Origin: an uncultured Pelagibacteraceae bacterium
GTDB lineage: Bacteria; Pseudomonadota; Alphaproteobacteria; Pelagibacterales; Pelagibacteraceae
Direction: 5' to 3'
DNA: 64,000 nt
NCBI GenBank assembly: GCA_902520695.1
Contig: CABYOT010000007.1
Span: 1 to 64,000 of the forward strand
Both the position numbers and the translations under genes were made by a program. Positions within the stretch are counted from its first letter, which is position 1; every line of letters begins with the position of its first letter. This document shows positions 50,557 through 60,446 of the stretch, piece by piece. The notes beneath the pieces are model-generated. The model did no database searches. It saw only the letters and a program-made list of their open reading frames with translations, and was not told the DNA's origin.

Positions 50557-51991
50557 TAGGCAAAAAGAAATTGATAATTTAAAAGATTATAAGTACGGTT
50601 TTACAACTGATATTGAGAATACTAGAGCTCCTAAAGGATTAAATGAAGATGTAATTAGATTTATATCTAATATTAAAAAAGAACCTCAATGGATGCTTGA
50701 TTTTAGATTAAAAGCATTTGAAAGATTTAAACAGCTAAAAGAACCAGATTGGCAAAAACCAAAATATCCAAAAATAAATTATCAAGATTTATATTACTAT
50801 TCAGCACCCAAAAGTATGAAAGATAAACCAAAAAATTTAGATGATTTAGATCCTAAACTTTTGGAAACTTATAAAAAATTAGGTATTCCACTTCAAGAGC
50901 AAAAAAAGCTTAATGGAATAGCGGTTGATGCAGTGTTTGACTCTGTATCAGTTGCAACTACATTCAGAGAGGAACTTACAAAGCAGGGAATTATATTTTG
51001 TCCAATATCAGAAGCAATACAAAATCACCCTGAATTAGTTAAAAAGTATTTAGGTTCAGTAATCCCAGTCACTGACCATTTCTTTGCGACTCTAAATTCT
51101 GCAGTTTTTACTGATGGATCTTTTGCCTACATACCTGAAGGTGTGCGATGTCCAATGGAGCTTTCAACATACTTTAGAATTAACGCATCTAACACAGGAC
51201 AATTTGAAAGAACATTAATTGTTGCTGATAAGGGAAGTTATGTAAGTTATTTAGAAGGTTGTACTGCTCCAATGAGAGACGAAAATCAGTTACATGCTGC
51301 AAATGTTGAATTAGTTGCGTTAGATGATGCAGAGATAAAATATTCTACAGTCCAGAATTGGTATCCTGGTGACAAAGATGGAAAAGGAGGAATTTATAAT
51401 TTTGTTACAAAGCGTGGATTGTGCAAAGGAAAGAACTCAAAAATCTCTTGGACTCAAGTCGAAACTGGTTCTGCCATCACTTGGAAATATCCAAGCTGTA
51501 TTCTAAAAGGTGATAATTCGGTTGGTGAATTTTACTCTATAGCTATTACTAATAATCATCAAAAAGCAGATACTGGAACCAAAATGATACATTTAGGAAA
51601 AAATACTAAAAGTAAAATTATATCAAAAGGTATTAGTGCTGGCTCTTCAGATATGACCTATAGAGGTTTAGTTGATATCTCATTAAAGGCCACAAATTCC
51701 AATAATTATACTCAATGCGACTCTTTATTAATGGGTAACAAATGTGGTGCACATACAGTTCCATATATTAAAAATAAAAATTCAGAGTCCAATATTGCTC
51801 ATGAAGCAACAACATCAAAGATCAGCGAGGACCAATTACATTACTGTCAACAGAGAGGATTAAGTGCTGAAGAGGCAGTAGGATTAATTGTTAATGGTTT
51901 TTGTAAAGAGGTATTACAACAATTACCAATGGAATTTGCTGTAGAGGCACAAAAATTAGTTGGAATTAGTTTAGAAGGTAGTGTGGGTTAA
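50549..51991 (+). CDS. sufB: Fe-S cluster assembly protein SufB
   Basis: [41 protein letters not shown]-like [25 protein letters not shown]. Confidence 0.97.
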   Translation: MDNRQKEIDNLKDYKYGFTTDIENTRAPKGLNEDVIRFISNIKKEPQWMLDFRLKAFERFKQLKEPDWQKPKYPKINYQDLYYYSAPKSMKDKPKNLDDLDPKLLETYKKLGIPLQEQKKLNGIAVDAVFDSVSVATTFREELTKQGIIFCPISEAIQNHPELVKKYLGSVIPVTDHFFATLNSAVFTDGSFAYIPEGVRCPMELSTYFRINASNTGQFERTLIVADKGSYVSYLEGCTAPMRDENQLHAANVELVALDDAEIKYSTVQNWYPGDKDGKGGIYNFVTKRGLCKGKNSKISWTQVETGSAITWKYPSCILKGDNSVGEFYSIAITNNHQKADTGTKMIHLGKNTKSKIISKGISAGSSDMTYRGLVDISLKATNSNNYTQCDSLLMGNKCGAHTVPYIKNKNSESNIAHEATTSKISEDQLHYCQQRGLSAEEAVGLIVNGFCKEVLQQLPMEFAVEAQKLVGISLEGSVG

Positions 51992-52725
51992 TGTTAAAAA
52001 TAAATAAATTAAATGCAAAAATCGATAGCAAAGAAATCTTAAAAGAGTTTTCTTTAAATATAAATCCTGGAGAGGTTCACGCTATTATGGGTCCAAATGG
52101 ATCTGGTAAAAGCACATTATCAAATATCTTATCTGGCAAAAAAGGTTATGAAGTTTCAGGAGAAGTACTTTTTGAAGAAAAGGATTTATTTGAACTTGAA
52201 ACAGAGGAAAGAGCTCATAAAGGCATTTTTCTTGCCTTTCAATATCCACTAGAAATTCCAGGTGTTAATACAAATATTTTCCTAAAGACTTCATTAAATG
52301 CAGTCAGAAAAGCAAGAGGTGAAAAAGAACTTGATGCTATAGAATTTTTAAAACTAGTTAAGGAAAAATCTAAAGAACTTAAATTTGATGAAGAAAAATT
52401 AAATAGACAACTGAATGTTGGTTTTTCAGGTGGAGAGAAAAAGAAAAATGAAATTTTGCAAATGTCATTATTAGCTCCAAAATTGTCAATTTTAGATGAA
52501 ACAGATTCAGGTCTAGATATTGATGCATTAAGAATTGTAGCTGATGGAGTTAATTCACTAAGAGATGATAAAAATTCTTTCTTAATTATTACACATTATC
52601 AAAGATTACTTGATTATATTAAACCTGATTTTGTCCATGTTTTAATGGATGGAAAAATTGTTAAATCTGGAGGTTCAGAGTTAGCTTCGGAACTAGAAAA
52701 AAAGGGGTATGAAAGTTTTCATTAG
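51991..52725 (+). CDS. sufC: Fe-S cluster assembly ATPase SufC
   Basis: AIMGPNGSGKSTLSNILSG, FSGGEKKKNEILQM, LDETDSGLDIDAL. Confidence 0.97.
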   Translation: MLKINKLNAKIDSKEILKEFSLNINPGEVHAIMGPNGSGKSTLSNILSGKKGYEVSGEVLFEEKDLFELETEERAHKGIFLAFQYPLEIPGVNTNIFLKTSLNAVRKARGEKELDAIEFLKLVKEKSKELKFDEEKLNRQLNVGFSGGEKKKNEILQMSLLAPKLSILDETDSGLDIDALRIVADGVNSLRDDKNSFLIITHYQRLLDYIKPDFVHVLMDGKIVKSGGSELASELEKKGYESFH

Positions 52726-53973
52726 ATGAAAGAGCAATTACAAAAAGATTTTAATAACACTATTAGAAATTTAACTTTATCTCAAAAGGATATTGAAATA
52801 AAAAAATTTTATTTAGATAATTTTATAAACAAAGGTTTTCCAAATAGAAAAGAAGAAGATTGGAAGTTTTCTGATCTTAATCAAATAATAAAAAAAAATA
52901 TTGGAGAGTTGAGTTTTTACAGTGACTATACATCCACAAATAAAGTCGATACTTCTGTATTTGTAGATGGTCTAGAACATAACAAAATAGTATTTATTAA
53001 TGGAAGAATAGAAAAAATTGATTTTGATTATGAAAAAAAAGACCAAATAGAAATAATTGATCAGTCAGAAACTATTAATAAGTTTAATAATAATAGTTCA
53101 TTATCTGACTTAAATGGCGCATTTACCAACAAGTCTTTTAAAATAGTAGTAAAAGGCGGTTATCAATTAATAAAACCTCTTATAATCTATCATACAACCA
53201 ACTCCAAAATTTGGTCTAAAAATATTAATTTAAGATTAAATTTTGAGTTATATAAAAATAGTTCATTGAGATTAATTGATTTATTCAGGGAAACTTCAGA
53301 AAAAAATTTTCTAAATATATTTTACAATTTTGATTTAAAAGAAAACTCCGTTTTAAAAAATTACAAAGTAGATAAATTTGAAAATAAAAATATCAAGTAT
53401 TCCTTCAACAATATTGAGCAAGATAAAAACAGTGTTTCAGAAACATTTATTTTGTCTTCAGGATCAAATTTTTGCAAGAATGAAATTAATTGTAACTTAA
53501 ATGGAGAATATTCATCAGCTTTTGTAAATGGTATTTTTTCTATAAATAATAATAAACATCATGAAATCAGAACAATAATCAACCACTTAACTGAAAATAC
53601 AAGAAGCTATCAACTTATAAAAAGTGTTTTAGAAGATAGTTCTAGATCAGTTTATCAAGGAAAAATATTTGTTAACTCTAAAGCTCAAAAAACAGATGGA
53701 TATCAACTGAGTAAAGCAATATTGTTAAATAAAGATTCCGAGTTCAATGCTAAACCAGAGTTAGAAATTTATGCAGATGATGTAAAATGTTCACACGGTT
53801 CTGCATCAGGTAGTCTTAATGAGGACTCGATATTTTATTTAATGTCTAGAGGTTTAAATTATCAACAATCAAGAGAACTTTTAATAAACGGTTTTCTGTT
53901 AGATGTTGTTGAAAAAATTACCGATCCTGAGGTAAAAAATTTAATTAAAAATATGATTGGAATAAAAGAATGA
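52726..53973 (+). CDS. sufD: Fe-S cluster assembly protein SufD
   Basis: NRKEEDWKFSDL, YQGKIFVNSKAQKTDGYQLSKAILL, YADDVKCSHGSASGSLNEDSIFYLMSRGL. Confidence 0.95.
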   Translation: MKEQLQKDFNNTIRNLTLSQKDIEIKKFYLDNFINKGFPNRKEEDWKFSDLNQIIKKNIGELSFYSDYTSTNKVDTSVFVDGLEHNKIVFINGRIEKIDFDYEKKDQIEIIDQSETINKFNNNSSLSDLNGAFTNKSFKIVVKGGYQLIKPLIIYHTTNSKIWSKNINLRLNFELYKNSSLRLIDLFRETSEKNFLNIFYNFDLKENSVLKNYKVDKFENKNIKYSFNNIEQDKNSVSETFILSSGSNFCKNEINCNLNGEYSSAFVNGIFSINNNKHHEIRTIINHLTENTRSYQLIKSVLEDSSRSVYQGKIFVNSKAQKTDGYQLSKAILLNKDSEFNAKPELEIYADDVKCSHGSASGSLNEDSIFYLMSRGLNYQQSRELLINGFLLDVVEKITDPEVKNLIKNMIGIKE

Positions 53974-55190
53974 AAATAGAAAATATAAAAACTGAGTTTC
54001 CCATATTTGATGAAAAAATTCAAAATAATGATTTAGTCTATTTAGATAGCGCTAACTCATCTCAAAAACCAAAAATAGTAGCTGATAAAATAAATGAATT
54101 TTATACTAAACAATTTTCAAATGTTGGAAGAAGTGTTCATTATTTAGCAGTTGCTGCAACCAACTTATATGAAAACACAAGGTCTTCTGTGCAAAAATAC
54201 ATTAATGCTAAAGATAGAAATGAAATAGTTTTTACCAAAGGAGCAACCGAGGCATTAAATTTAGTAGCTAATACTCTAGGGCAAAAATATCTAAATGATG
54301 GTGATGAAATTTTAATTACAGAGCTTGAACATCATTCAAATTATGTACCTTGGCATTTCTTAAGAAAATCAAAAAATATTAAAATCAATTTTGCAGAGGT
54401 AAATGATGACGGTGATATTACTCTGGAGGATATTGAAAAAAAAATAACATCCAAGACTAAAGTAATAGCAATTACTCATTTATCTAACGTTACGGGAGCA
54501 ATATTACCTGTTAAAGAAATAACAGATTTAGCACACTCAAAAGGGATAATAGTTGTAATTGATGGTTGTCAAGGAGCTCCTCATCTTAAATTAGATATGC
54601 AAGACTTAGATTGTGATTTTTATGCAATATCATGTCATAAAATGTATGGACCGACTGGACTAGGTGTTTTGTACGGTAAAAAGAAGTGGCTAGAAGAACT
54701 GCCACCCTATCAAGGCGGTGGTGGAATGATCAGAGAAGTAAAAAAAGATAAAATATCTTATGGTGATTTACCAAATAAATATGAGGCTGGGACTATGGCT
54801 ACAGCTCAAGTTATTGCATTTGATCAGTCAATAAAGTTTATGGAGAGTATTGGTATAGAGAATATAATGAAACATGAAGCTGATTTAGTTGAGTATGGTC
54901 AAGAGCTATTACAAAAAAATAATTCTGTTAAGTTAATTGGTAGTCCAAAAAACAAAGGGGGAGTTTTATCCTTCACATTGGAGGGTGTTCATCCACATGA
55001 TATTGCAACAATACTTGATGAAGACGGAGTTGCAATAAGAGCAGGTCATCATTGCTGTCAAATATTACATGACAAATTAAATATACCTGCTAGTGCAAGA
55101 GCGTCAGTTGGAATTTATAATACTAAAGATGACTTAGATAAGTTAAATGACTCTATTAATAACTGTAAAAAAATATTTAATTTAAAATGA
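53970..55190 (+). CDS. sufS: cysteine desulfurase SufS
   Basis: VYLDSANSSQKP, ELEHHSNYVPWHFL, DGCQGAPH, YAISCHKMYGPTGLGVLYGK, AIRAGHHCCQ. Confidence 0.97.
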   Translation: MKIENIKTEFPIFDEKIQNNDLVYLDSANSSQKPKIVADKINEFYTKQFSNVGRSVHYLAVAATNLYENTRSSVQKYINAKDRNEIVFTKGATEALNLVANTLGQKYLNDGDEILITELEHHSNYVPWHFLRKSKNIKINFAEVNDDGDITLEDIEKKITSKTKVIAITHLSNVTGAILPVKEITDLAHSKGIIVVIDGCQGAPHLKLDMQDLDCDFYAISCHKMYGPTGLGVLYGKKKWLEELPPYQGGGGMIREVKKDKISYGDLPNKYEAGTMATAQVIAFDQSIKFMESIGIENIMKHEADLVEYGQELLQKNNSVKLIGSPKNKGGVLSFTLEGVHPHDIATILDEDGVAIRAGHHCCQILHDKLNIPASARASVGIYNTKDDLDKLNDSINNCKKIFNLK

Positions 55191-55651
55191 ACTTAAAAGA
55201 ACTTTATCAAGAAATTATTTTAGAACATGGAAAAAATCCAAGGAATCTTGGAAAAGTACATGAGTTTAATAAAGATGCAAAAGGTCATAACCCTTTATGT
55301 GGAGACAATGTTCATGTTTATCTTAAATTAAATGGACAAAAAATAGTTGAGGATATTTCATTTGAGGGAAGTGGATGTGCTATTTCAATGGCATCAGCTT
55401 CAATCATGACAGATTTAATTAAAGGCAAAAATGAACACGAGGCTAAAGAGATAGTTGAAGACTTTTTAGGAATGATAAAAGAAAATCCAGACTTAAAATC
55501 AGAATACTTAAAAGACGACGAAAAAACTAAATTAATGTGTTTATCTGGTGTTAAACAATATCCAATGAGAGTTAAGTGCGCAACATTATCGTGGCACACT
55601 CTTACATCAGCAATGGATAACTCAAAAGAAATCACTAAAACTGAGTCGTAA
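55187..55651 (+). CDS. sufU: SufU/NifU-like Fe-S assembly protein
   Basis: LYQEIILEHGKNPRNLGKV, HNPLCGDNVHVYLKL, EGSGCAISMASASIMTDLIKGK, CLSGVKQYPMRVKCATLSWHTL. Confidence 0.92.
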   Translation: MNLKELYQEIILEHGKNPRNLGKVHEFNKDAKGHNPLCGDNVHVYLKLNGQKIVEDISFEGSGCAISMASASIMTDLIKGKNEHEAKEIVEDFLGMIKENPDLKSEYLKDDEKTKLMCLSGVKQYPMRVKCATLSWHTLTSAMDNSKEITKTES

Positions 55652-55655
55652 CTTT

Positions 55656-55952
55656 ATGGAATTAAAAGAAAAAGTAATTGAAGAAATAAAAAAAATTTAT
55701 GATCCTGAAATACCAGTAAATATTTATGAACTTGGATTAATTTATGATATTAATGTAGATGGAAAAAATATCAGTGTAAAAATGACATTAACAACTCCAA
55801 ACTGTCCAGCAGCAGAAAGTTTGCCAAAAGAGGTTAAAGATAGTATTATGCAATTAGAAGAGGTAGATAAAGTAGATTTAGATTTAGTTTGGGAACCACC
55901 ATGGGATAAGTCTATGATGTCAGAAGCAGCAAAATTAGAGTTAAACTTATGA
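55656..55952 (+). CDS. SUF-associated DUF59 (MIP18/SufT-like) protein
   Basis: KKIYDPEIPVNIYELGLIYDINVDGKNISVKMTLTTPNCPAAESLP; within the suf operon. Confidence 0.92.
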   Translation: MELKEKVIEEIKKIYDPEIPVNIYELGLIYDINVDGKNISVKMTLTTPNCPAAESLPKEVKDSIMQLEEVDKVDLDLVWEPPWDKSMMSEAAKLELNL

Positions 55953-56284
55953 CAAAACAAGTTATATCATTAAGCGATCATGCAGCAAATAGGATAAAAG
56001 AAATTATGTCTTCTGCTGACAATGACTCAATTGGTGTAAGAATTGGAGTAAAATCAGGTGGATGCGCAGGAATGTCTTATATTATGGAATACACAAAGGA
56101 AATAAACCCTAATGATGAAGTTATTGAGGATAAAGGAGTAAAAGTTTTCATTGATCCAGCAGCAGTAATGTATCTTTTTGGTACTGAAATGGATTACAAA
56201 AAAGAAGAATTTTCATCACAATTTGTTTTTAACAATCCAAATGAAACTGAAAGATGTGGTTGCGGAGAATCTTTTAAAATTTAA
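55949..56284 (+). CDS. sufA: A-type iron-sulfur carrier (SufA/IscA family)
   Basis: IGVKSGGCAGMSYIMEY, C-terminal CGCGESF. Confidence 0.93.
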   Translation: MTKQVISLSDHAANRIKEIMSSADNDSIGVRIGVKSGGCAGMSYIMEYTKEINPNDEVIEDKGVKVFIDPAAVMYLFGTEMDYKKEEFSSQFVFNNPNETERCGCGESFKI

Positions 56285-56288
56285 TTAA

Positions 56289-56426
56289 TTATTGGTAATA
56301 AGAAATAAACCAATATTGGCCTCTCTTATTCATAGAATAAGTTTTATTTTTTCTACGCTTAGGTTTCCTAATTTCAGGTTTTTTATAACCAATTATATTC
56401 TTTAAAGTTGATATGAACTTAGTCAT
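56289..56426 (-). CDS. candidate small basic protein, 45 aa (not in ORF track)
   Basis: ATG at 56426 to TAA at 56289: MTKFISTLKNIIGYKKPEIRKPKRRKNKTYSMNKRGQYWFISYYQ. Fills an otherwise empty convergent gap and ends 4 nt from sufA, like other convergent junctions here. No clear Shine-Dalgarno. Confidence 0.5.
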   Translation of the reverse strand: MTKFISTLKNIIGYKKPEIRKPKRRKNKTYSMNKRGQYWFISYYQ

Positions 56427-56466
56427 ATCTTTGTTTAACAAAACTAAATTAAATTAGAATTCTAAT

Positions 56467-56501
56467 ATGGGAATACCTGCTATTACTGCAGGTAATCCCA
56501 T
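56467..56501 (-). terminator. strong hairpin downstream of glnA (possible terminator or mRNA 3' end)
   Basis: ATGGGAATACCTGC-TATTACT-GCAGGTAATCCCAT: 14-bp stem with one mismatch, 7-nt loop, 13 nt beyond the glnA stop. No U-run on the minus-strand side. Confidence 0.55.
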
Positions 56502-56513
56502 AAAATAAGCTTT

Positions 56514-57920
56514 TTAACAGCTATAATACATGTCGAATTCAATAGGGTGCGGCGTATGTTCAAAATTATGAATTTCTTCATATTTAAGTTCTATGTACGC
56601 ATCTATTTGATCATCAGTAAATACATTCCCTTGAGTTAAGAAACCTCTATCTTTATCCAAAGCCTCCATTGCCTCTCTTAAAGATCCGCAAACAGTTGGC
56701 ACTTTTTTAACTTGCTTTTCTGATAAAGCATAAAGGTCTTTGTCGAACGATTTACCTGGATCAATTTTATTTTTTATTCCATCAATTCCAGCCATAAGCA
56801 TAGAAGCAAATGTTAAATATGGATTTCCTGATGCATCTGGGAATCTTATTTCACATCTTGCACCTTTTTTACTTAATGTGATTGGAATTCTACATGAAGC
56901 TGATCTGTTTCTTGCAGAATATGCAAGTAAAACTGGAGCCTCAAATCCTGGTATTAATCTCTTGTAACTATTTGTAGTAGCATTAGCAAATGCATTAATC
57001 GCTTTTGCATGCTTTAATACTCCACCAATATAGTAAAGAGCAGTTTGTGATAATCCAGCATATTTGTTTCCAGAAAATACCGGAGTTTTCCCTTTCCAAA
57101 TTGATTGGTGAGTATGCATTCCAGAACCATTATCTCCTTTAACAGGCTTAGGCATAAAAGTTGCAGTTTTACCAAAAGAGTGAGAAACCATTTGAACTAC
57201 ATATTTATATAGTTGAACGTTGTCTGCTTGATCAACCAAAGTTCCAAATAACATTCCAAGTTCATGTTGACTTGGAGCAACTTCATGGTGGTGTTTTTCT
57301 ACAGTAATGCCAACATCTCTTAGTCCTTTAAGATATTCACCTCTCATATCTTGAGCACTATCTACTGGTGGTACAGGAAAATATCCTCCTTTTACTCCAG
57401 GTCTATGACCCATGTTTCCATTGTCGTAAGATTTTCCGGAGTTATAAGGACCTTCTGTACTATCAATTGAAAAACTTGTTTCATTCATATCGTTTTTAAT
57501 TCTTACATCATCAAAAACGAAAAATTCAGGCTCTGGCCCAAAGTAAGCTGTATCACCTATACCTGTTTTCTTTAAATAAGCTTCAGCTTTTTTTGCAATT
57601 CCTCTTGGATCTCTTTCATAGGGATCTCTCTTAACTGCATCTAAAATATCGCAAAATAATATTAATGTATTATGAGATGTATAGGGATCTATTACTTTTC
57701 TACTTAAATCAGGCTTTAATATCATGTCAGACTCATTAATTGCTTTCCATCCTGCAATTGACGATCCATCAAAAAATACACCGTCATTTAGCATTCCTTC
57801 ATCTACGATAGTTGTATCCATTGTTAAATGTTGAAGTTTACCCCTTGGGTCTGTAAATCTAAGATCCACAAACTCAATATTCTTAGACTTAATTAATTTT
57901 AGTACGTCCTTAGCGCTCAT
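56514..57920 (-). CDS. glnA: glutamine synthetase type I
   Basis: FVDLRFTDPRGKLQHLT, FDGSSIAGWKAINESDM, GPEPEFFVFD, KPVKGDNGSGMHTHQSI, NRSASCRIP. Confidence 0.97.
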   Translation of the reverse strand: MSAKDVLKLIKSKNIEFVDLRFTDPRGKLQHLTMDTTIVDEGMLNDGVFFDGSSIAGWKAINESDMILKPDLSRKVIDPYTSHNTLILFCDILDAVKRDPYERDPRGIAKKAEAYLKKTGIGDTAYFGPEPEFFVFDDVRIKNDMNETSFSIDSTEGPYNSGKSYDNGNMGHRPGVKGGYFPVPPVDSAQDMRGEYLKGLRDVGITVEKHHHEVAPSQHELGMLFGTLVDQADNVQLYKYVVQMVSHSFGKTATFMPKPVKGDNGSGMHTHQSIWKGKTPVFSGNKYAGLSQTALYYIGGVLKHAKAINAFANATTNSYKRLIPGFEAPVLLAYSARNRSASCRIPITLSKKGARCEIRFPDASGNPYLTFASMLMAGIDGIKNKIDPGKSFDKDLYALSEKQVKKVPTVCGSLREAMEALDKDRGFLTQGNVFTDDQIDAYIELKYEEIHNFEHTPHPIEFDMYYSC

Positions 57921-58062
57921 ATTATCTCCTATAAATTTTCTTGTTCTCTTATCAGTTAAGAAAAGATAAATAATGTCTATAAAATAGATATCACTTATGC
58001 TTTTTTTACATGTATATTAACCTTAAAAATCGCAATTTTTCAATCAATCAAGAGTTGTACTA

Positions 58063-58542
58063 ATGACAGTACTTAATAAAGAACCAGTTAAAAGAGCAAA
58101 AGAGGCATTAAAAAAATTTAATAGTGAAATAAAGGTAATTGAATTAGAACAAACCGCAAGAACAGCAAATGATGCTGCAAATTCATTAAACACCGAGGTT
58201 GGTTCAATTGTTAAAAGTTTATTGTTTAGGAATGAAGAAAATTTTTTTCTTTGTTTAGTATCTGGCGATAAAAGATGTTCTTTAAATAAATTAAAAAAAA
58301 TTTTTAATAGTAAAGATTTGAGTATGGCATCTCCTGATGAGGTTAAAGATCAAACAGGTTATACTATAGGAGGAGTTTCACCTGTAGGTCATAAAAATAA
58401 ATTAGAAATTCTTGTAGATGAGTCTTTAAATAGATTTAAAAACTTACATGCCGCTGCTGGACATCCAAACTGTATTTTTAAAATAAGTTTTGATGAATTG
58501 CTAAATTTAACTAATGGAATAGTTAAGGATATTGTAGAATGA
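58063..58542 (+). CDS. YbaK/EbsC-family aminoacyl-tRNA deacylase
   Basis: ANSLNTEVGSIVKSLLFR, SGDKRCSLNKL, GYTIGGVSPVGH, AAAGHPNCIFKIS. Confidence 0.9.
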   Translation: MTVLNKEPVKRAKEALKKFNSEIKVIELEQTARTANDAANSLNTEVGSIVKSLLFRNEENFFLCLVSGDKRCSLNKLKKIFNSKDLSMASPDEVKDQTGYTIGGVSPVGHKNKLEILVDESLNRFKNLHAAAGHPNCIFKISFDELLNLTNGIVKDIVE

Positions 58543-59432
58543 CTTCACCAAAAACATCTGATTATTTCATATTAGTTTTGTTATCACTAATTTGGGCTTC
58601 AGCTTTTTTTAATATTAAAATTGCAACTTACTCTTATGGTCCAATAACGATAGCGTTCTTAAGAATTTTTTTTGGAATGATCCCAGTTTTATTATTGTGT
58701 TTTTATAAAAAAATTAAAATTGAAGTCTTTTCAAAAGATTGGAAATGGTTTGCTGCAATTGGAGTCATAAATTTAGTTATTCCATTTTTTTTAATTGCTT
58801 ACGGGGTACAAAAAGTCCAAAGTAATTTAGCAGCAATATTAATGTCTACCACTCCTATTAGTGCAACTATTTTAGCTCATTTGTTTATAGATAAAGAAAA
58901 AATTAATTTAGTTAAAATATTAGGAATAATATTAGGATTTTTAGGAATAGTTTATCTTTTTTCTGAAAATCTATTAATTAATGATGAAAACTTATTTTCT
59001 GCTTTAATGATATTAGTTGGTTCAACATTTTATGTAATTGGCGGAATATTAACATTAAAAATAAGTCATAAAAAAAATGAAAATGTTACTGCATCAATAT
59101 TAATTTGGGGAGCAGTTTTTGTTTGTCCAATATCTTTAATTATAGAGCAACCTTGGAATTTAAATCCATCTTTAGAGTCAACTTTGTCTTTAATATATCT
59201 TGGAGTATTTCCTACTGGTATAGCCTGGTTATTGAGATTTATGATATTAAAAAGAAACGGTTTAGTTTTTCAAAGCCAAGTCGCTTATTTAATACCAATA
59301 TTCGGGGTAATTCTTGGATACTTATTTCTTAACGAATTAGTAACTTCAAAAATATTAATTTCATTATTTATTGTTATAATTGGAATATATTTTGTCAAAA
59401 AATCAGGAGACAAAAAAATAGAGGGAATTTAA
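58539..59432 (+). CDS. DMT superfamily (EamA) transporter
   Basis: LLSLIWASAFFNIKIA, about 10 hydrophobic helices, PIFGVILGYLFLNE. Confidence 0.86.
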   Translation: MTSPKTSDYFILVLLSLIWASAFFNIKIATYSYGPITIAFLRIFFGMIPVLLLCFYKKIKIEVFSKDWKWFAAIGVINLVIPFFLIAYGVQKVQSNLAAILMSTTPISATILAHLFIDKEKINLVKILGIILGFLGIVYLFSENLLINDENLFSALMILVGSTFYVIGGILTLKISHKKNENVTASILIWGAVFVCPISLIIEQPWNLNPSLESTLSLIYLGVFPTGIAWLLRFMILKRNGLVFQSQVAYLIPIFGVILGYLFLNELVTSKILISLFIVIIGIYFVKKSGDKKIEGI

Positions 59433-59435
59433 ATT

Positions 59436-60446
59436 TTAATAAATTAATTTTTCAAACCTTTTCGACTTGATAGAGTTCATTGCTCCCTCTGCCAATATAA
59501 TTGATTTTCTTCCATCTTCAAAAACTGCTCTTGGTTTTATATTTTTTCTACAAAATTTTGCTAGATCGAACAATTGTAGTTTAAAAGCCTCCGAATATCT
59601 TTCAATAAAGAAGTGAAGAAGAGGTGATTTACTGTTTGTTGAGTTTTTTGAAAAATAATTTATTTCATCATTTCTTTTATTGTCTGATACAAGCATTCCT
59701 TTATTTCCAAATAATTCTACTCTTTGATCATATCCAAAACTACAATGTCTTGAATTTGTTATAACACATTGAACCCCTTTTTTAGATTTAAGTATTGTAG
59801 TTGCCAATTCATAATCATTAATTTTATTAAAACGTTTATCTGATAAGTTGCTACCAACAGCAAATATTGATTCGAATTCATCTTTTCCTAAATAATATCT
59901 TGCAAGATCAAAATCGTGAATCATCATATCTTTAAATATCCCACCTGAACTTTTTAGATATTTAAACGAAGGAGGAGAAGGGTCCCGACTAGTAATTATA
60001 ATTTTTTCTAATCGTCCAATTTTTTGTTTTAAATGTTGTTTTAATGAATGGTGTCCAAAGTCATATCTTCTATTGAAGCCCATTTGCACTTTTGGTTTAA
60101 ATCTTTTTATTCTTTTTAGATAAGAATTAATTTTTTTTATATTCAGATCTAAAGGTTTTTCACAAAAAATAATTTTATTTTTTCTTACACCTTGCTCAAT
60201 AAATTTTAAATGTGTAGGTGTGCTTGACGCAATAAATATACAGTCAATATTTTTATCATTGAAAGCCAGATCAGGCTTATTTATTGAAGTAACATTATAT
60301 TTATTAGAGATTTTTTTTAATAAATCTTTGTTAAGATCAAAGACATATTTTAACTCAAATTCTCTATTTTCAATTAAATTTTTTGCATGCATTTGGCCAA
60401 TTCTGCCAAGACCAAGCAAAGCGACTTTTATTTTATTTTTATCCAC
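59436..60446 (-). CDS. iolG: myo-inositol 2-dehydrogenase-like Gfo/Idh/MocA oxidoreductase
   Basis: VALLGLGRIGQMHAKNL, CEKPLDLNI, VQMGFNRRYDFG, GGIFKDMMIHDFDLARYYLG. Confidence 0.82.
   Translation of the reverse strand: MDKNKIKVALLGLGRIGQMHAKNLIENREFELKYVFDLNKDLLKKISNKYNVTSINKPDLAFNDKNIDCIFIASSTPTHLKFIEQGVRKNKIIFCEKPLDLNIKKINSYLKRIKRFKPKVQMGFNRRYDFGHHSLKQHLKQKIGRLEKIIITSRDPSPPSFKYLKSSGGIFKDMMIHDFDLARYYLGKDEFESIFAVGSNLSDKRFNKINDYELATTILKSKKGVQCVITNSRHCSFGYDQRVELFGNKGMLVSDNKRNDEINYFSKNSTNSKSPLLHFFIERYSEAFKLQLFDLAKFCRKNIKPRAVFEDGRKSIILAEGAMNSIKSKRFEKLIY

Noticed and set aside
57921-58062. Possible regulatory palindrome (TCTATAAAATAGA) upstream of glnA
   Set aside because: Arms of only 5 bp of A/T-rich sequence; I could not match it to a known regulator or riboswitch.
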